Part shown: positions 7,689 to 15,879 of the stretch, piece after piece
Layout of the letters: every line of letters starts with the position of its first letter
How positions within the stretch are numbered: position 1 is the first letter of the stretch
Virus record (IMG/VR): IMGVR_UViG_3300007775_000176
Coordinates: 1-30,316 of that record
DNA length: 30,316 nt
DNA from: a virus
Reading direction: 5' to 3' (one strand)
Translations under genes and position numbers: made by a program
Notes under the pieces: model-generated
Told to the model about the DNA's origin: nothing
Databases searched by the model: none
Seen by the model: only the letters and a program-made list of their open reading frames with translations

Positions 7689-8888
7689 TTATTTCCTATT
7701 CCCCTTTTGAAGCCTTTCCCCTACTCCATCTCTATTGATGTAATAGCCTCTGTCCCAGAAAGGGAAGAATGTAGGGCTGAACCTGGTAATACTACCCTTA
7801 ATGTCTTGCTGTATTGTTATGGTTGAGAAGCCAACATGCGCAGCAAGTTTTCTCTTTCTCATGAACTTAGTTTGGTCTTGTGTGCATCCAGCCTGTACAC
7901 AGTGTACGTTGCGAGGAAAACAATATTCTTGTTTATGATAGTGGCCGATGATACAAACAGACGGCTTTTCTCCACCTTGAAAAGATTCTACCAATTTTTG
8001 ACTAGCATATGAATATGCGTATGAACTTCCGCCACCAGCATGAATAACTTTTATGATAGCTTTTCCTTGTGGCGCGTGCAGTTCGAAGTCTGCTTCCATG
8101 TATCCCATATAGACTAGATCGTCTCGTCCTTGCGCTTGAGCTTCTAGCATAAGATATCTACCGAACTCGATACCTTCTCTTTGTTGGAACCACCCTTCGT
8201 GATCGTCTCCATCTACATAAAAAGTTTTGATTCCTGGTCGTCTTGGCCAGTGATCGATAGCATACTGACACTGATCAGCTATGCCGTGCGCATACAATTC
8301 ATGAGTATTAAATCTACATTCACCATCAACGTAATTCCCGGGACAAAGTACCGTAGTTATACCCTGCGCCTCAAATTCATCATAAGCAGCGTTTAATACG
8401 TCTAATCTTTCGGATTTACTACACATGTGCATATCTGCAACAACTCCAAAAGTAATAGGCTGGTCATAAAAATGATTTTCAATAACAATTCCAGAATTGG
8501 AGAATTCAACAGAATTACCGAGCTTTACCGTGTTGCCCTGGCGAATAATTATATATCCACGACTTTCCATGTCTTCTATGACTGCTGTGACATCGCCTTC
8601 ATTAGATCGCATAGCTTCTGCAATCTTAGCTACCGTGGTCGATTTCTTTAATCGTCTGGCTACCTCCGATCTGAACAATGGTTCTCCCGGGTCTATGCCG
8701 ACCTTTGGAATATTGCTCAAGATAATCTCTGCCTGAGTAATGATTTTTCTAGCCTTCCAAACGCTAACACCTAGCTCGTTGGCGACTACTTCCCTGAGTT
8801 TTCCTTTTATCCTACCCTTCTTATGTTCTCTCATTAGGGAGATAGTCTTTTCCATGTTCTGATCCATAATTGGGTTCTGTTTGCTCAT
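7689..8888 (-). CDS. Winged-helix/calcineurin-like metallophosphatase fusion
   Basis: 399 residues. Residues 10-125 look like one or two helix-turn-helix/winged domains (VANELGVSVWKARKII; VARRLKKSTTVAKIAEAM...GYIIIRQGNTVKL). From 147 on there is a calcineurin-like phosphoesterase: D152-M-H154, PGNYVDG (N185), GDDHEG (D229, H230), H283 (IHAGG) and GHYH (315-318). The usual GDxxD aspartate that bridges the two metals reads Asn (PGN), so metal binding or activity may be altered. A DNA-binding head on a phosphoesterase suggests a nuclease or a DNA-end enzyme. It is contiguous with RNR upstream and a zinc protein downstream. Confidence 0.8.
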   Translation of the reverse strand: MSKQNPIMDQNMEKTISLMREHKKGRIKGKLREVVANELGVSVWKARKIITQAEIILSNIPKVGIDPGEPLFRSEVARRLKKSTTVAKIAEAMRSNEGDVTAVIEDMESRGYIIIRQGNTVKLGNSVEFSNSGIVIENHFYDQPITFGVVADMHMCSKSERLDVLNAAYDEFEAQGITTVLCPGNYVDGECRFNTHELYAHGIADQCQYAIDHWPRRPGIKTFYVDGDDHEGWFQQREGIEFGRYLMLEAQAQGRDDLVYMGYMEADFELHAPQGKAIIKVIHAGGGSSYAYSYASQKLVESFQGGEKPSVCIIGHYHKQEYCFPRNVHCVQAGCTQDQTKFMRKRKLAAHVGFSTITIQQDIKGSITRFSPTFFPFWDRGYYINRDGVGERLQKGNRK

Positions 8889-10670
8889 CTAGTCTCCACC
8901 TTTCTCTGTCTCGCAAAGTCCACCAGGACAGTCGTTTACAGATGCTTCTTCTTCTGTTTTGTTCAGATATTCTCTTGCTTTATCTAATGGCAGAGGAATA
9001 AGGGGTGATTCTCCTTTGCTACCGTCTCTATAAACAGTGATACCCTTTAAGTCCTCTATGTATCTACGCATATCTTTAGATAATTGTTCTGGTTCATATT
9101 CGTTTGGTAGATTTATAGTTTTAGAAATTGCATTATCTATGTGTTTTTGACAAATTGTTTGCATAGCTAAATGGTCTGACGGAGAAATGTCGTGAGCACC
9201 CTGAAAATATCTTATAGACCTACCAGAAGACAAAAATTGTTTTAACAAAGGATGCATAACTATCTCTACTGTTTTGTTCTTCTTTTTATTGTGCATATCT
9301 TTATGAACATTAAACCGTCTTTCGTAGATAGGCTGAAATAATGGTTCTATACCAGAAGAACATCCAGCTACTATAGATGTTGTTCCAGTAGGCGCTATGG
9401 TTAATATAGCACAATTTCTTAGTCCGTGTTCTTTAATTAACCGATGGTGTCTTCTGGGTAAAGACCTTTTGACGAATCCTGTTTTAACGTGTTGTTCTGC
9501 TTCAAATGCATGGAAAGGCCCTTTTTCCACAGCAAGCGTTATACTAGCATGATAAGCTTGTTTTTTAATGAAAGCCATAATTGTATCAACTAGGTCTCTA
9601 GCATTTTGACTAGAATATTTTAGACCAAGTTCTAATAGCATATCGTGTAGACCCATAACGCCAAGACCTATTCGTCTATGTTTTTGACATATTTCTTCTA
9701 TTTGTGGTAATGGATAACTATTCTGATCCAAAACATTGTCTAGAAATCTAACTCCTGTGGAAACAGTCTCTTCGAGTAAATCCCAGTCTATTGCTCCGTC
9801 TATAACATGTGTATGTAAGTTAATAGCACCCAAACAGCAACAACCATAATTTTCAAGTGGCACCTCGCCACAGGGGTTAGTCGAAGTAATCTCGCCACCA
9901 TCGACATAAGAGATAGTATTTTGTTCGTTCATCAAACCTATATTTAGAAGGCCTGGGTCTCCATTAATCAGTGAGTTCTTTACTATTTTATTCCAGATTT
10001 CTTTTGCAGGCATACTACCTTTTTCTTCCCCATGCCATTTAAATATTACGTCTTTGTTTTCATCTAACAATTTCAAAAATTGAGAATCAATACAAACGGA
10101 AATATTCGCATTGTTTAGTTCTTTGTTCTCTAATTTGGCTTCTAAAAATTCTGGTAAATCTGGATGGTCATATTTCAAACAAAGCATCAAAGCGCTTCTT
10201 CGACCTCCGCCTTCTCTAAGTTCGTCGCAAACAGCGTTGACGGCTCTCATCAAACTAACAGCACCAGTGGCTTCTCCACCAGTGCCTCTAATAAGAGTCC
10301 CTCTTGGGCGTATCTTTGAAAAGTTGACACCAACCCCACCACCAGTCCCAGAAATAATTGTTATATTCTTAAGGACATCTCCCCATCCTTCTCTACTATC
10401 TTCTGCTGGTATAACAAAACAGTTCAATAACTGCCCCCGTGGTCGTCCTGCCCCCCTCCAGATTCTTCCGCCAGGAGAAAATCTGTTTGTGGCCATGATA
10501 TCTAAAAATCTTCTGTAGTATTCATCTCTTTTTTTACCAAGTTCGGCATCTGCGATACATCTAGAAACCCTTTGGCAAGCTTCAAAAAATGTTTCCTCGC
10601 TGTGAATAGCGTATCTATCTTTGAATATTTTTAAAGCGAATCCTTCTGGTGAATATTTTTCTGGACACAT
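8889..10670 (-). CDS. nrdJ: Class II (adenosylcobalamin-dependent) ribonucleotide reductase
   Basis: 593 residues. Active-site features are clear: C84 (LLNCFVIP), the NPCGE motif at 265-269 that carries the thiyl-radical Cys, a following GCCCLGAINL, the phosphate-binding TIAPTGTTS loop, and a C-terminal Cys pair (CPGGLC, 581-586) for re-reduction. No ATP-cone is seen at the N-terminus. The sequence pattern (GTGGGVGVNFS; SSGIEPLF) and absence of an NrdB partner point to class II NrdJ, which makes a radical from vitamin B12 and reduces ribonucleotides without oxygen dependence. The host or environment must supply cobalamin. Its ATG overlaps the HD gene stop (TTAATG). With dCMP deaminase and ThyX it forms a dNTP supply set. 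Confidence 0.92.
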   Translation of the reverse strand: MCPEKYSPEGFALKIFKDRYAIHSEETFFEACQRVSRCIADAELGKKRDEYYRRFLDIMATNRFSPGGRIWRGAGRPRGQLLNCFVIPAEDSREGWGDVLKNITIISGTGGGVGVNFSKIRPRGTLIRGTGGEATGAVSLMRAVNAVCDELREGGGRRSALMLCLKYDHPDLPEFLEAKLENKELNNANISVCIDSQFLKLLDENKDVIFKWHGEEKGSMPAKEIWNKIVKNSLINGDPGLLNIGLMNEQNTISYVDGGEITSTNPCGEVPLENYGCCCLGAINLHTHVIDGAIDWDLLEETVSTGVRFLDNVLDQNSYPLPQIEEICQKHRRIGLGVMGLHDMLLELGLKYSSQNARDLVDTIMAFIKKQAYHASITLAVEKGPFHAFEAEQHVKTGFVKRSLPRRHHRLIKEHGLRNCAILTIAPTGTTSIVAGCSSGIEPLFQPIYERRFNVHKDMHNKKKNKTVEIVMHPLLKQFLSSGRSIRYFQGAHDISPSDHLAMQTICQKHIDNAISKTINLPNEYEPEQLSKDMRRYIEDLKGITVYRDGSKGESPLIPLPLDKAREYLNKTEEEASVNDCPGGLCETEKGGD

Positions 10671-11311
10671 TAACTAGTACCACCTTTTATTTGAAAAGAA
10701 TTAGAAATTTCTGAACAATCAAAATGTATTTTATTATTTGACGGTTGCTTATCCAAATATCTGTATACTTGATTATAAAACGGACCAATAAATTGGTTAG
10801 CATATTGTTTATATCTATCATAAGACATAGAATCGGCGATTCTCAAAATGAACCAATTCTCTATATTGTGTCTACCTATTTTAGACACAAACATACGGAT
10901 TGTTCGTTCTTTTTTTATATTTTTTATGTCGAACATATGGTTGGCTACAATTCTAACTATGCTATTGATTGTGTCCGTTGTTGCCCCCCATTTTAATAAG
11001 ACACTTCTAGATATTTCAGCAGAAATTTTCTCGTGCATAGGAAATCTAGATGACGAATTGTTTGTCGATGGAGACACCCTTCCTTTTCCTATGTCGTGCA
11101 ATAAAGCCGAAAACAATGTAATAGGATTTTTTATTTTTAACAAATCCAGAACAGTCATTGTGTGTTTTAAAACGGTTGAGCCATTTTTTTGGTTAATGTT
11201 CTGCAAATGTTCTAATTCCGGGAAAGATACGTGTTCACCAAGCCAATATTCGCTAGGATTCGCGCAACTAATCATTTGGTTATATATTTGATCAAAAATA
11301 CTTTTTTCCAT
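10670..11311 (-). CDS. HD-domain hydrolase (CCA-enzyme HD-like)
   Basis: 213 residues. HD superfamily ligands are visible: H50 (VLKHTMTVLDLL), H72-D73 (LLHDIGKG), H93 (FPMHEKISAEI), H125 (VANHM) and D160 (LRIADS). The order and spacing resemble the HD domain found at the C-terminus of some CCA-adding enzymes and in small HD phosphohydrolases. The substrate could be nucleotides, 2',3'-cyclic phosphates or tRNA ends. No nucleotidyltransferase domain is fused here. Adjacent to RNR, it may act on nucleotides, but the RNA-repair genes elsewhere in the window leave an RNA role open. Confidence 0.82.
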   Translation of the reverse strand: MEKSIFDQIYNQMISCANPSEYWLGEHVSFPELEHLQNINQKNGSTVLKHTMTVLDLLKIKNPITLFSALLHDIGKGRVSPSTNNSSSRFPMHEKISAEISRSVLLKWGATTDTINSIVRIVANHMFDIKNIKKERTIRMFVSKIGRHNIENWFILRIADSMSYDRYKQYANQFIGPFYNQVYRYLDKQPSNNKIHFDCSEISNSFQIKGGTS

Positions 11312-11313
11312 AT

Positions 11314-12138
11314 CTAATTTTGGTTCCCAAAAAGACTATCAATCACAGCCTCTAAGGAAATAGAAAACGACAGGTATGGAACAATCTGGTTGGTGTTCAG
11401 ATAAAACACCCTCTCGTGTATCCCTATCAGGTAATAATGGCCTTCATATTCCTTAAATAAGCCACCGCCACTAGACCCAGGCAATGTATTTGCCGTATTT
11501 TCTATGATTTTTTGTTGTATGTCGGGATCAGATAATGTCAGTCTGGAAATAATACCTACCGTTGGAGTAGGATGTAGACCATTAGGACAACTAACAGAAA
11601 ACACTTGATCGAAAATTCTCAATGATCCCATCACTTGTTTTGTCGCCAATCTTGCTACAGATATTTTTTCTTTGGCAGAAAAGGTAATGATTGATACGTC
11701 TCTGGGCTGGTCTTCTCTGTTGACGTATGCTATATATGTCTGTACTGGACGACCATGTTTTGGGAAAACATAAACAAAGAAACCCGTGTCGACAAGTAAT
11801 TTCTCTTCTTTGCCTGTAATAACATCTACATTCGTCGTTACATTGATCATTCTCGGTGAGATAACATGTGAACTGGTTATAACTTCATAATCAAACATAT
11901 CTGTAGTTTCTACGAACGACCGCTTGACGATAACACCAGTTCCCAAAGAATTGTCTGTCGCAATCATCACAACTGGTTCTAACATTTCTTTCTTTTTTAA
12001 TCTTTGTGTGTCTAAAATAGATATTTTTTGATTAAAAACTTTTGGGTATTTTGTTACGACAACAATACTCGCCAAGGCAAAAATGGTAAAAAAGACCTGG
12101 AAGCACAATAACGAAAATGTTTTTGTTTTCTTTTTCAT
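11314..12138 (-). CDS. Membrane-anchored trypsin-like serine protease
   Basis: 274 residues. A basic start and one hydrophobic helix (residues 8-29) anchor it with the catalytic domain outside the cytoplasm. The chymotrypsin-fold triad is present: H91 (ITSSHVI), D147 (DVSIITF) and S223 in PGSSGGGLF, with a GTGVIV strand before the His as in S1/S1C proteases. No PDZ domain follows, so it is not a full DegP/DegQ. A secreted-side protease is unusual for a phage; possible roles are envelope remodelling, superinfection exclusion or processing of exported proteins. It ends 2 bases before the HD gene start and follows a lipoprotein gene, probably as one unit. Confidence 0.85.
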   Translation of the reverse strand: MKKKTKTFSLLCFQVFFTIFALASIVVVTKYPKVFNQKISILDTQRLKKKEMLEPVVMIATDNSLGTGVIVKRSFVETTDMFDYEVITSSHVISPRMINVTTNVDVITGKEEKLLVDTGFFVYVFPKHGRPVQTYIAYVNREDQPRDVSIITFSAKEKISVARLATKQVMGSLRIFDQVFSVSCPNGLHPTPTVGIISRLTLSDPDIQQKIIENTANTLPGSSGGGLFKEYEGHYYLIGIHERVFYLNTNQIVPYLSFSISLEAVIDSLFGNQN

Positions 12139-12140
12139 TT

Positions 12141-12599
12141 TTATCCTTCTGTTGGACTAAATTCTTCTACCGCCTCTAGAGCACCCTTGACAGCCGCATC
12201 TATTATCTGTACAACCAAGGCGTGTTCTTGTTCTTGATTGGTCGTTTGTTTTTTAACAAAGCGTTCTATAAGATCGACTACAGAAAGTCCGTAAACTTTG
12301 TATTTTTCTGGTAAAGATGATTTTGCTATATCTCTAGCTCCATTAAAATTTGGTTGTCCAGGTACGGATAAAAAGTCTCTAACAGCGACAAGATATGTTT
12401 TAACAAGTCCGATATCTTCTGGTTTCATCTTAGATTCGTTCAAAGATATGCGAGTCGCAATTTTTGAAAACACAAAAACATCATTTGTAACATTACTTGT
12501 GTTTTGCCCGTCATCCACGTTCGGACCAGTATAGACACATCCCCCCAACGGAAGAATAAACAATACCACAACCATAAAAATCGTACACAATTTTTTCAT
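12141..12599 (-). CDS. Predicted lipoprotein of unknown function
   Basis: 152 residues. The N-terminus is a clear type II signal: MKKL, a hydrophobic core, then PLGGC with the lipidated Cys at 21. The mature part starts with an Asn/Asp-rich linker and continues as a helical domain (LVKTYLVAVRDFL; VYGLSVVDLIERFV; VVQIIDAAVKGALEAVEEF). It lies 2 bases upstream of the membrane protease, so the pair may act together at the cell envelope. A TATAAT box upstream (12629-12634) may start their transcript. Family not recognised. Confidence 0.8.
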   Translation of the reverse strand: MKKLCTIFMVVVLFILPLGGCVYTGPNVDDGQNTSNVTNDVFVFSKIATRISLNESKMKPEDIGLVKTYLVAVRDFLSVPGQPNFNGARDIAKSSLPEKYKVYGLSVVDLIERFVKKQTTNQEQEHALVVQIIDAAVKGALEAVEEFSPTEG

Positions 12600-12628
12600 C
12601 TTATTAGCCTTTCTGTTGAGTCTTAAGA

Positions 12629-12634
12629 ATTATA
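12629..12634 (-). promoter_or_regulatory. TATAAT box upstream of the lipoprotein gene
   Basis: The minus strand reads GGTGTATAATTC in the 39-base gap before the lipoprotein ATG at 12599. The -10 match is perfect but I see no convincing TTGACA-like hexamer 16-18 bases upstream, so this is a weak candidate promoter for the lipoprotein/protease pair. Confidence 0.35.
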
Positions 12635-12638
12635 CACC

Positions 12639-12938
12639 TTAATTAGACTGTTTTTCTTTTTTATTTCTTGATCTTTTCTTGTCAAACCTGCGTCCTTTGA
12701 AATCATTCTTTAAATTTTCGTCCTTGTCTCTTTCTCTTCTTTTTGATTTTCGCATTTTTGGTTGTTCTATAGTGTATATCGCTGGACATTCAACATCATT
12801 GGTCTCTTGGTTCAAATGGCTTGCGCGACAAGAACCTTCACACAATAATTTATGCCCACAGCCACACGCACAGAACTGTTTACCAAACAAATGTCTTAGG
12901 TTTTTATTGTTGTTTTTCATATTTTTTTCTTTGTTCAC
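12639..12938 (-). CDS. Small Cys-rich basic protein (GTG start)
   Basis: 99 residues. The N-terminal third has a tight cysteine cluster (CACGCGHKLLCEGSC, then ASH and a later VECP) that could bind one zinc. The C-terminal half is extremely basic and charged (RKSKRRERDKDENL; FDKKRSRNKKEKQ), fitting RNA or DNA binding. Start chosen at the GTG at 12938, with AGGAG 10 bases upstream inside the end of the sigma-like gene; an ATG six codons in is an alternative. Function unknown. Confidence 0.7.
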   Translation of the reverse strand: MNKEKNMKNNNKNLRHLFGKQFCACGCGHKLLCEGSCRASHLNQETNDVECPAIYTIEQPKMRKSKRRERDKDENLKNDFKGRRFDKKRSRNKKEKQSN

Positions 12939-12940
12939 GA

Positions 12941-13453
12941 TTAAATTACTCCTGAGTTATGTAGTCTTCTCATCTTAGATAAGGCTCTCGCTTTGATCTG
13001 ACAAACCTTAGCTGGGAAAATACCTCTATCTCTGTGTATTTCTCTCATAGTCTTCATGTTAAAGAAAATATCATTTACCACATTAAATTCTTCTTCATCT
13101 AGACATGACAGGCATTCTTGAACAATAAGTTTGCTGTCGATAGTAGGTTCAAATCCTTTAATGTCATCCAAATTATCATTCACCAGAATAGGTATTCTTT
13201 TTTGCCTGTTCTCAGAATCTCTCACATGCTTTAGTTTTCCCTTTATTCTTCCATACAAAAATGTCATGAATGACCCTATTCTCTGATAACAAATCATACA
13301 TTTTAATAATTCCATTTGTGCAATAGATATCATATCTTCAGTTTGTTCTTCGTTCGTGCTTGTTGCGATTGAAAGTTTCATGATCAATGGATGATATTTT
13401 TTCATACAGAAACTAAAATACTGACTGGTGATTCTTCTCTGTTTCGTTAACAT
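12941..13453 (-). CDS. Sigma-70-family-like RNA polymerase sigma factor
   Basis: 170 residues. The N-terminal half fits sigma region 2 (KKYHPLIMKLSI..., EEQTEDMISIAQMELLKCM, then IGSFMTFLYGRIKGKLKH), the part that binds core polymerase and the -10 element. The C-terminal half fits region 4 with a helix-turn-helix (CLSCLDEEEFNVVNDIFF, MREIHRDRGIFPAKVCQIKARALSKMRRL). Region 1 and a long region 3 are absent, as in small alternative or phage sigma factors. It could redirect host polymerase to phage promoters. It lies between ClpP and a Cys-rich gene with 1-2 base spacings. The region 4 match is stronger than region 2. Confidence 0.78.
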   Translation of the reverse strand: MLTKQRRITSQYFSFCMKKYHPLIMKLSIATSTNEEQTEDMISIAQMELLKCMICYQRIGSFMTFLYGRIKGKLKHVRDSENRQKRIPILVNDNLDDIKGFEPTIDSKLIVQECLSCLDEEEFNVVNDIFFNMKTMREIHRDRGIFPAKVCQIKARALSKMRRLHNSGVI

Positions 13454-13454
13454 T

Positions 13455-14063
13455 TTATCCCCTGATATTTTGTTCTATTTCTGGTTGCCAAATACCATCT
13501 ATCAATCCTATCTTCATCGCCTCTTTCGGAGTTAGCCAAGAGTTGTCAGACAACATTTTTTTCAATTTCTTTTCGCTTATTTTCATTCTATCACACAACT
13601 CTTTTACCTTGAACCTATAATCTTTTTCTAAATATTTTGTCATTGTTACGTGGTCCTCGATAGCACTAAGTGTAGTCTGCAATAACATAGAATGAATCAT
13701 AAATGAAGAATTTTTGGTTGCATATCTCCTGCCAATATTACCATGTGCAGCTATTATCGCCGCCATAGAATAGCATTGTCCCCGAGTAATTGTCCATATT
13801 TCAGATTTACACAAAAGCATCTGATCTATGATAGCATAACCGGAACCAACGCATCCACCAGTACTATTTATATACATATAAATAGGTTTACCAACGATAT
13901 CTAACATTTGTAATTGGCCACAAACATGCGCAGCAGTTACTTCATCTATTAGGCCTACCAACTGGATTCTTCTTGTTGTTATTAAAAATTCCTCTGTAAA
14001 TCTATCTAGGCTATCATATTCAAAATCCTGTACATCACCTTCTTCTGGATTTTTGTCAGACAT
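13455..14063 (-). CDS. clpP: ClpP-like serine peptidase
   Basis: 202 residues from the ATG at 14063, the usual ClpP length; the longer frame would run into the recombinase gene. Family features: INSTGGCVGSGYAI (oxyanion loop), catalytic S99 in CYSMAAIIAAHG, H124 in FMIHSM, and the LTPKEAMKIGLIDGI tail. The position of the third catalytic residue (usually Asp two before W/F in DxW) appears to be Asn174 (SDNSW), a substitution seen in some active ClpP paralogues. It should form barrel peptidases and could use host ClpX/ClpA or adaptors. No phage ATPase partner is adjacent. A prohead-protease role is less likely with no capsid genes nearby. Confidence 0.88.
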   Translation of the reverse strand: MSDKNPEEGDVQDFEYDSLDRFTEEFLITTRRIQLVGLIDEVTAAHVCGQLQMLDIVGKPIYMYINSTGGCVGSGYAIIDQMLLCKSEIWTITRGQCYSMAAIIAAHGNIGRRYATKNSSFMIHSMLLQTTLSAIEDHVTMTKYLEKDYRFKVKELCDRMKISEKKLKKMLSDNSWLTPKEAMKIGLIDGIWQPEIEQNIRG

Positions 14064-14076
14064 TATTTTTCTTTTT

Positions 14077-14967
14077 CTATTTTTGCGCAACACATATATC
14101 TCCAAACGGGTGGTTTATTGCATGTATTTGTGACAGATACTCAAGATCAGAGACTATATACGCTTCTGTTGTTTCTATATTTTGGTGTCCAAGTAAATTT
14201 TTTACTAACTCTATGTTCATGCCATTTCTTAAAAGATTTGTTGCACAACTTCTTCTTAAAACATGCGGTGTAAGATATGGTATACCACATTTGAAACCTA
14301 TTCTTTTTATACGATCCCCGACAGCGTGTCTTGTCAGTGGTCTATCATTTTTTGATACAAATAAGGACCAAGATGTGCAGTCTGTCATTTTCTCCAAATA
14401 AATAGATACCGCAGACAGGCATCTCTGTGATGTAGGAACTATTCTTTCTATGCAACCTTTTCCAAAAACTCTTATTTCTTTTTTCTGGAATGAAATGTCT
14501 TCTTTTTTTAATCCACAAACTTCTGAAACTCGCAATCCACTTTCATACATAAGAAGAACTATGGTTTTATCTAAAAAACTTCTCTCCGAATCTAGTCTTT
14601 CAAGAATTGTATTAAATTGTTGCTCACTTATTTTCTCTAGACTATTTCTTTTTTGAACCGAAACAGAATTCATACAGTCCACTATAGACTTATCTATCTT
14701 TGATAAACTCACTAAATTATTTATCGCACATCTAATAGACATTTGTTTTCTTTTAATAGTACTCGGTTTTAATCCTTGACACTTTAATGTTTCGATAAAT
14801 TGATCTATAGTGTCATTTGATATCAATCTTTTACCAAGGAATCTTTTGAAATCTGCAATATCCCCCATATATGCTTTTATACTGTTTGTCGAGAGACCGA
14901 GTTCATTTTTCATGTACGACCACAATTGATCCATACAAATTTTATCAGAACTAATTTGGTTTACCAT
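14077..14967 (-). CDS. XerC/D-like tyrosine recombinase
   Basis: 296 residues, the size of XerC/XerD. The N-terminal SAM-like core-binding domain (LSTNSIKAYMGDIADFKRFL) is followed by the catalytic domain with R146 (SGLRVSEVCGL), K170 (VFGKG), H235-x-x-R238 (TPHVLRRSCAT), H261 (LLGHQNIETTEAY) and nucleophile Y270. It could resolve genome multimers or integrate DNA. There is no excisionase or obvious att site nearby, and the neighbours (ClpP, sigma, ThyX) are lytic-type genes, so integration is not implied. No clear ribosome site precedes the ATG. Confidence 0.9.
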   Translation of the reverse strand: MVNQISSDKICMDQLWSYMKNELGLSTNSIKAYMGDIADFKRFLGKRLISNDTIDQFIETLKCQGLKPSTIKRKQMSIRCAINNLVSLSKIDKSIVDCMNSVSVQKRNSLEKISEQQFNTILERLDSERSFLDKTIVLLMYESGLRVSEVCGLKKEDISFQKKEIRVFGKGCIERIVPTSQRCLSAVSIYLEKMTDCTSWSLFVSKNDRPLTRHAVGDRIKRIGFKCGIPYLTPHVLRRSCATNLLRNGMNIELVKNLLGHQNIETTEAYIVSDLEYLSQIHAINHPFGDICVAQK

Positions 14968-15054
14968 GACTTAATACACATCTATAATTCAAGTTCTGGC
15001 CAACTACATACTATACGCTTTTAAGGCGAATTCGTTTCAATTATTTTGTAAGTT
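14968..15054. other. Intergenic gap between ThyX and the recombinase
   Basis: 87 AT-rich bases. The minus strand has TATAGT near 15011 and a TTGAAA about 19 bases upstream of it, a poor promoter match. I see no tRNA, hairpin terminator or core-site repeats that would mark an attachment site. Confidence 0.4.
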
Positions 15055-15879
15055 TTACACCCTTCTATATTCAGACTCAACACCAAGTGTTCCGTCTGGC
15101 AAACTGACTATTCCAAGGCCATGGGCTAAAAGCGGTGCTTTATCTTGCAAAATTTTGCAAATTTTTACCGCCAACGCCCTTATTTCAACATCAGCAAAGG
15201 GATTTGCCCTAAGTTCTACGAAATGCCTGATGGCTCTAGCGTTCATTGTAACAAATATTTTTGTTTCAGTTGCATTTGGTAAAACAGACCTAGCTGCCTG
15301 CCTTGCTTTCTTTCTTCGTTCCAGACTCGATTCGTTATCTGCGTACATTTCTGATAACTTAGCTGTCAACATTTCATATACATCCTTAGACTTTTCACAA
15401 TGAGCTAGCCACTTCTGAAATGCTTCCGGGTCTTTATCCGCTAGTTCTCTTATAGCTGGCGGGACAACAAAGTTAACATCAGAAGAGTCAACATATCTTT
15501 GGCTAAGCTGTGAATATGATGCAAGCCTATGTCTGACTAGTTCGTGTGTGAGACTACGAGAAACATTCCATATAATAAAATTGAAATTCGCATGTTCTAT
15601 ACATGCGCCATGACCAACTTCTATAAGATGTTTAACATGATCTTCATGTGATCTACCCTTTGGTTTTCCACCCTTTTGAGGCCATGACTGATAACAGTTT
15701 CTTCCGGCCATTTCTACCAGCCACTCGGAGTCAAAATCTCCTAGAGCAGACATATTGTCTAAATTACTTGCGAACTCTGGCCATTCATATCCGTGTTCTT
15801 CCAAAAATCTTGTAACTCCATCTATTTCTATTACTGGTTTTCCAACTAGTTCTACTTCTGGCTCGGTTACAAATCCCAT
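15055..15879 (-). CDS. thyX: Flavin-dependent thymidylate synthase ThyX
   Basis: 274 residues. The ThyX signature RHRxxSxxxxSxRY is complete at 116-129 (RHRLASYSQLSQRY). Flanking family motifs include CIEHANFNFII and the C-terminal ARSVLPNATETKIFVTMNARAIRHFVELR, which holds FAD and dUMP residues. It methylates dUMP to dTMP using FAD and methylene-tetrahydrofolate. The dCMP deaminase in this window can supply dUMP. Gene order ThyX next to small unknowns, with an AGGAG-like site (AAGGAG) before the ATG. Confidence 0.95.
   Translation of the reverse strand: MGFVTEPEVELVGKPVIEIDGVTRFLEEHGYEWPEFASNLDNMSALGDFDSEWLVEMAGRNCYQSWPQKGGKPKGRSHEDHVKHLIEVGHGACIEHANFNFIIWNVSRSLTHELVRHRLASYSQLSQRYVDSSDVNFVVPPAIRELADKDPEAFQKWLAHCEKSKDVYEMLTAKLSEMYADNESSLERRKKARQAARSVLPNATETKIFVTMNARAIRHFVELRANPFADVEIRALAVKICKILQDKAPLLAHGLGIVSLPDGTLGVESEYRRV

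Noticed and set aside
13455-14063. ClpP-like protein as prohead protease
   Set aside because: No capsid or portal genes adjoin and the sequence follows canonical ClpP.
14077-14967. Tyrosine recombinase as proof of a prophage with an attachment site
   Set aside because: No tRNA, no repeat pair, no excisionase or repressor nearby; Xer-like recombinases also serve lytic phages.
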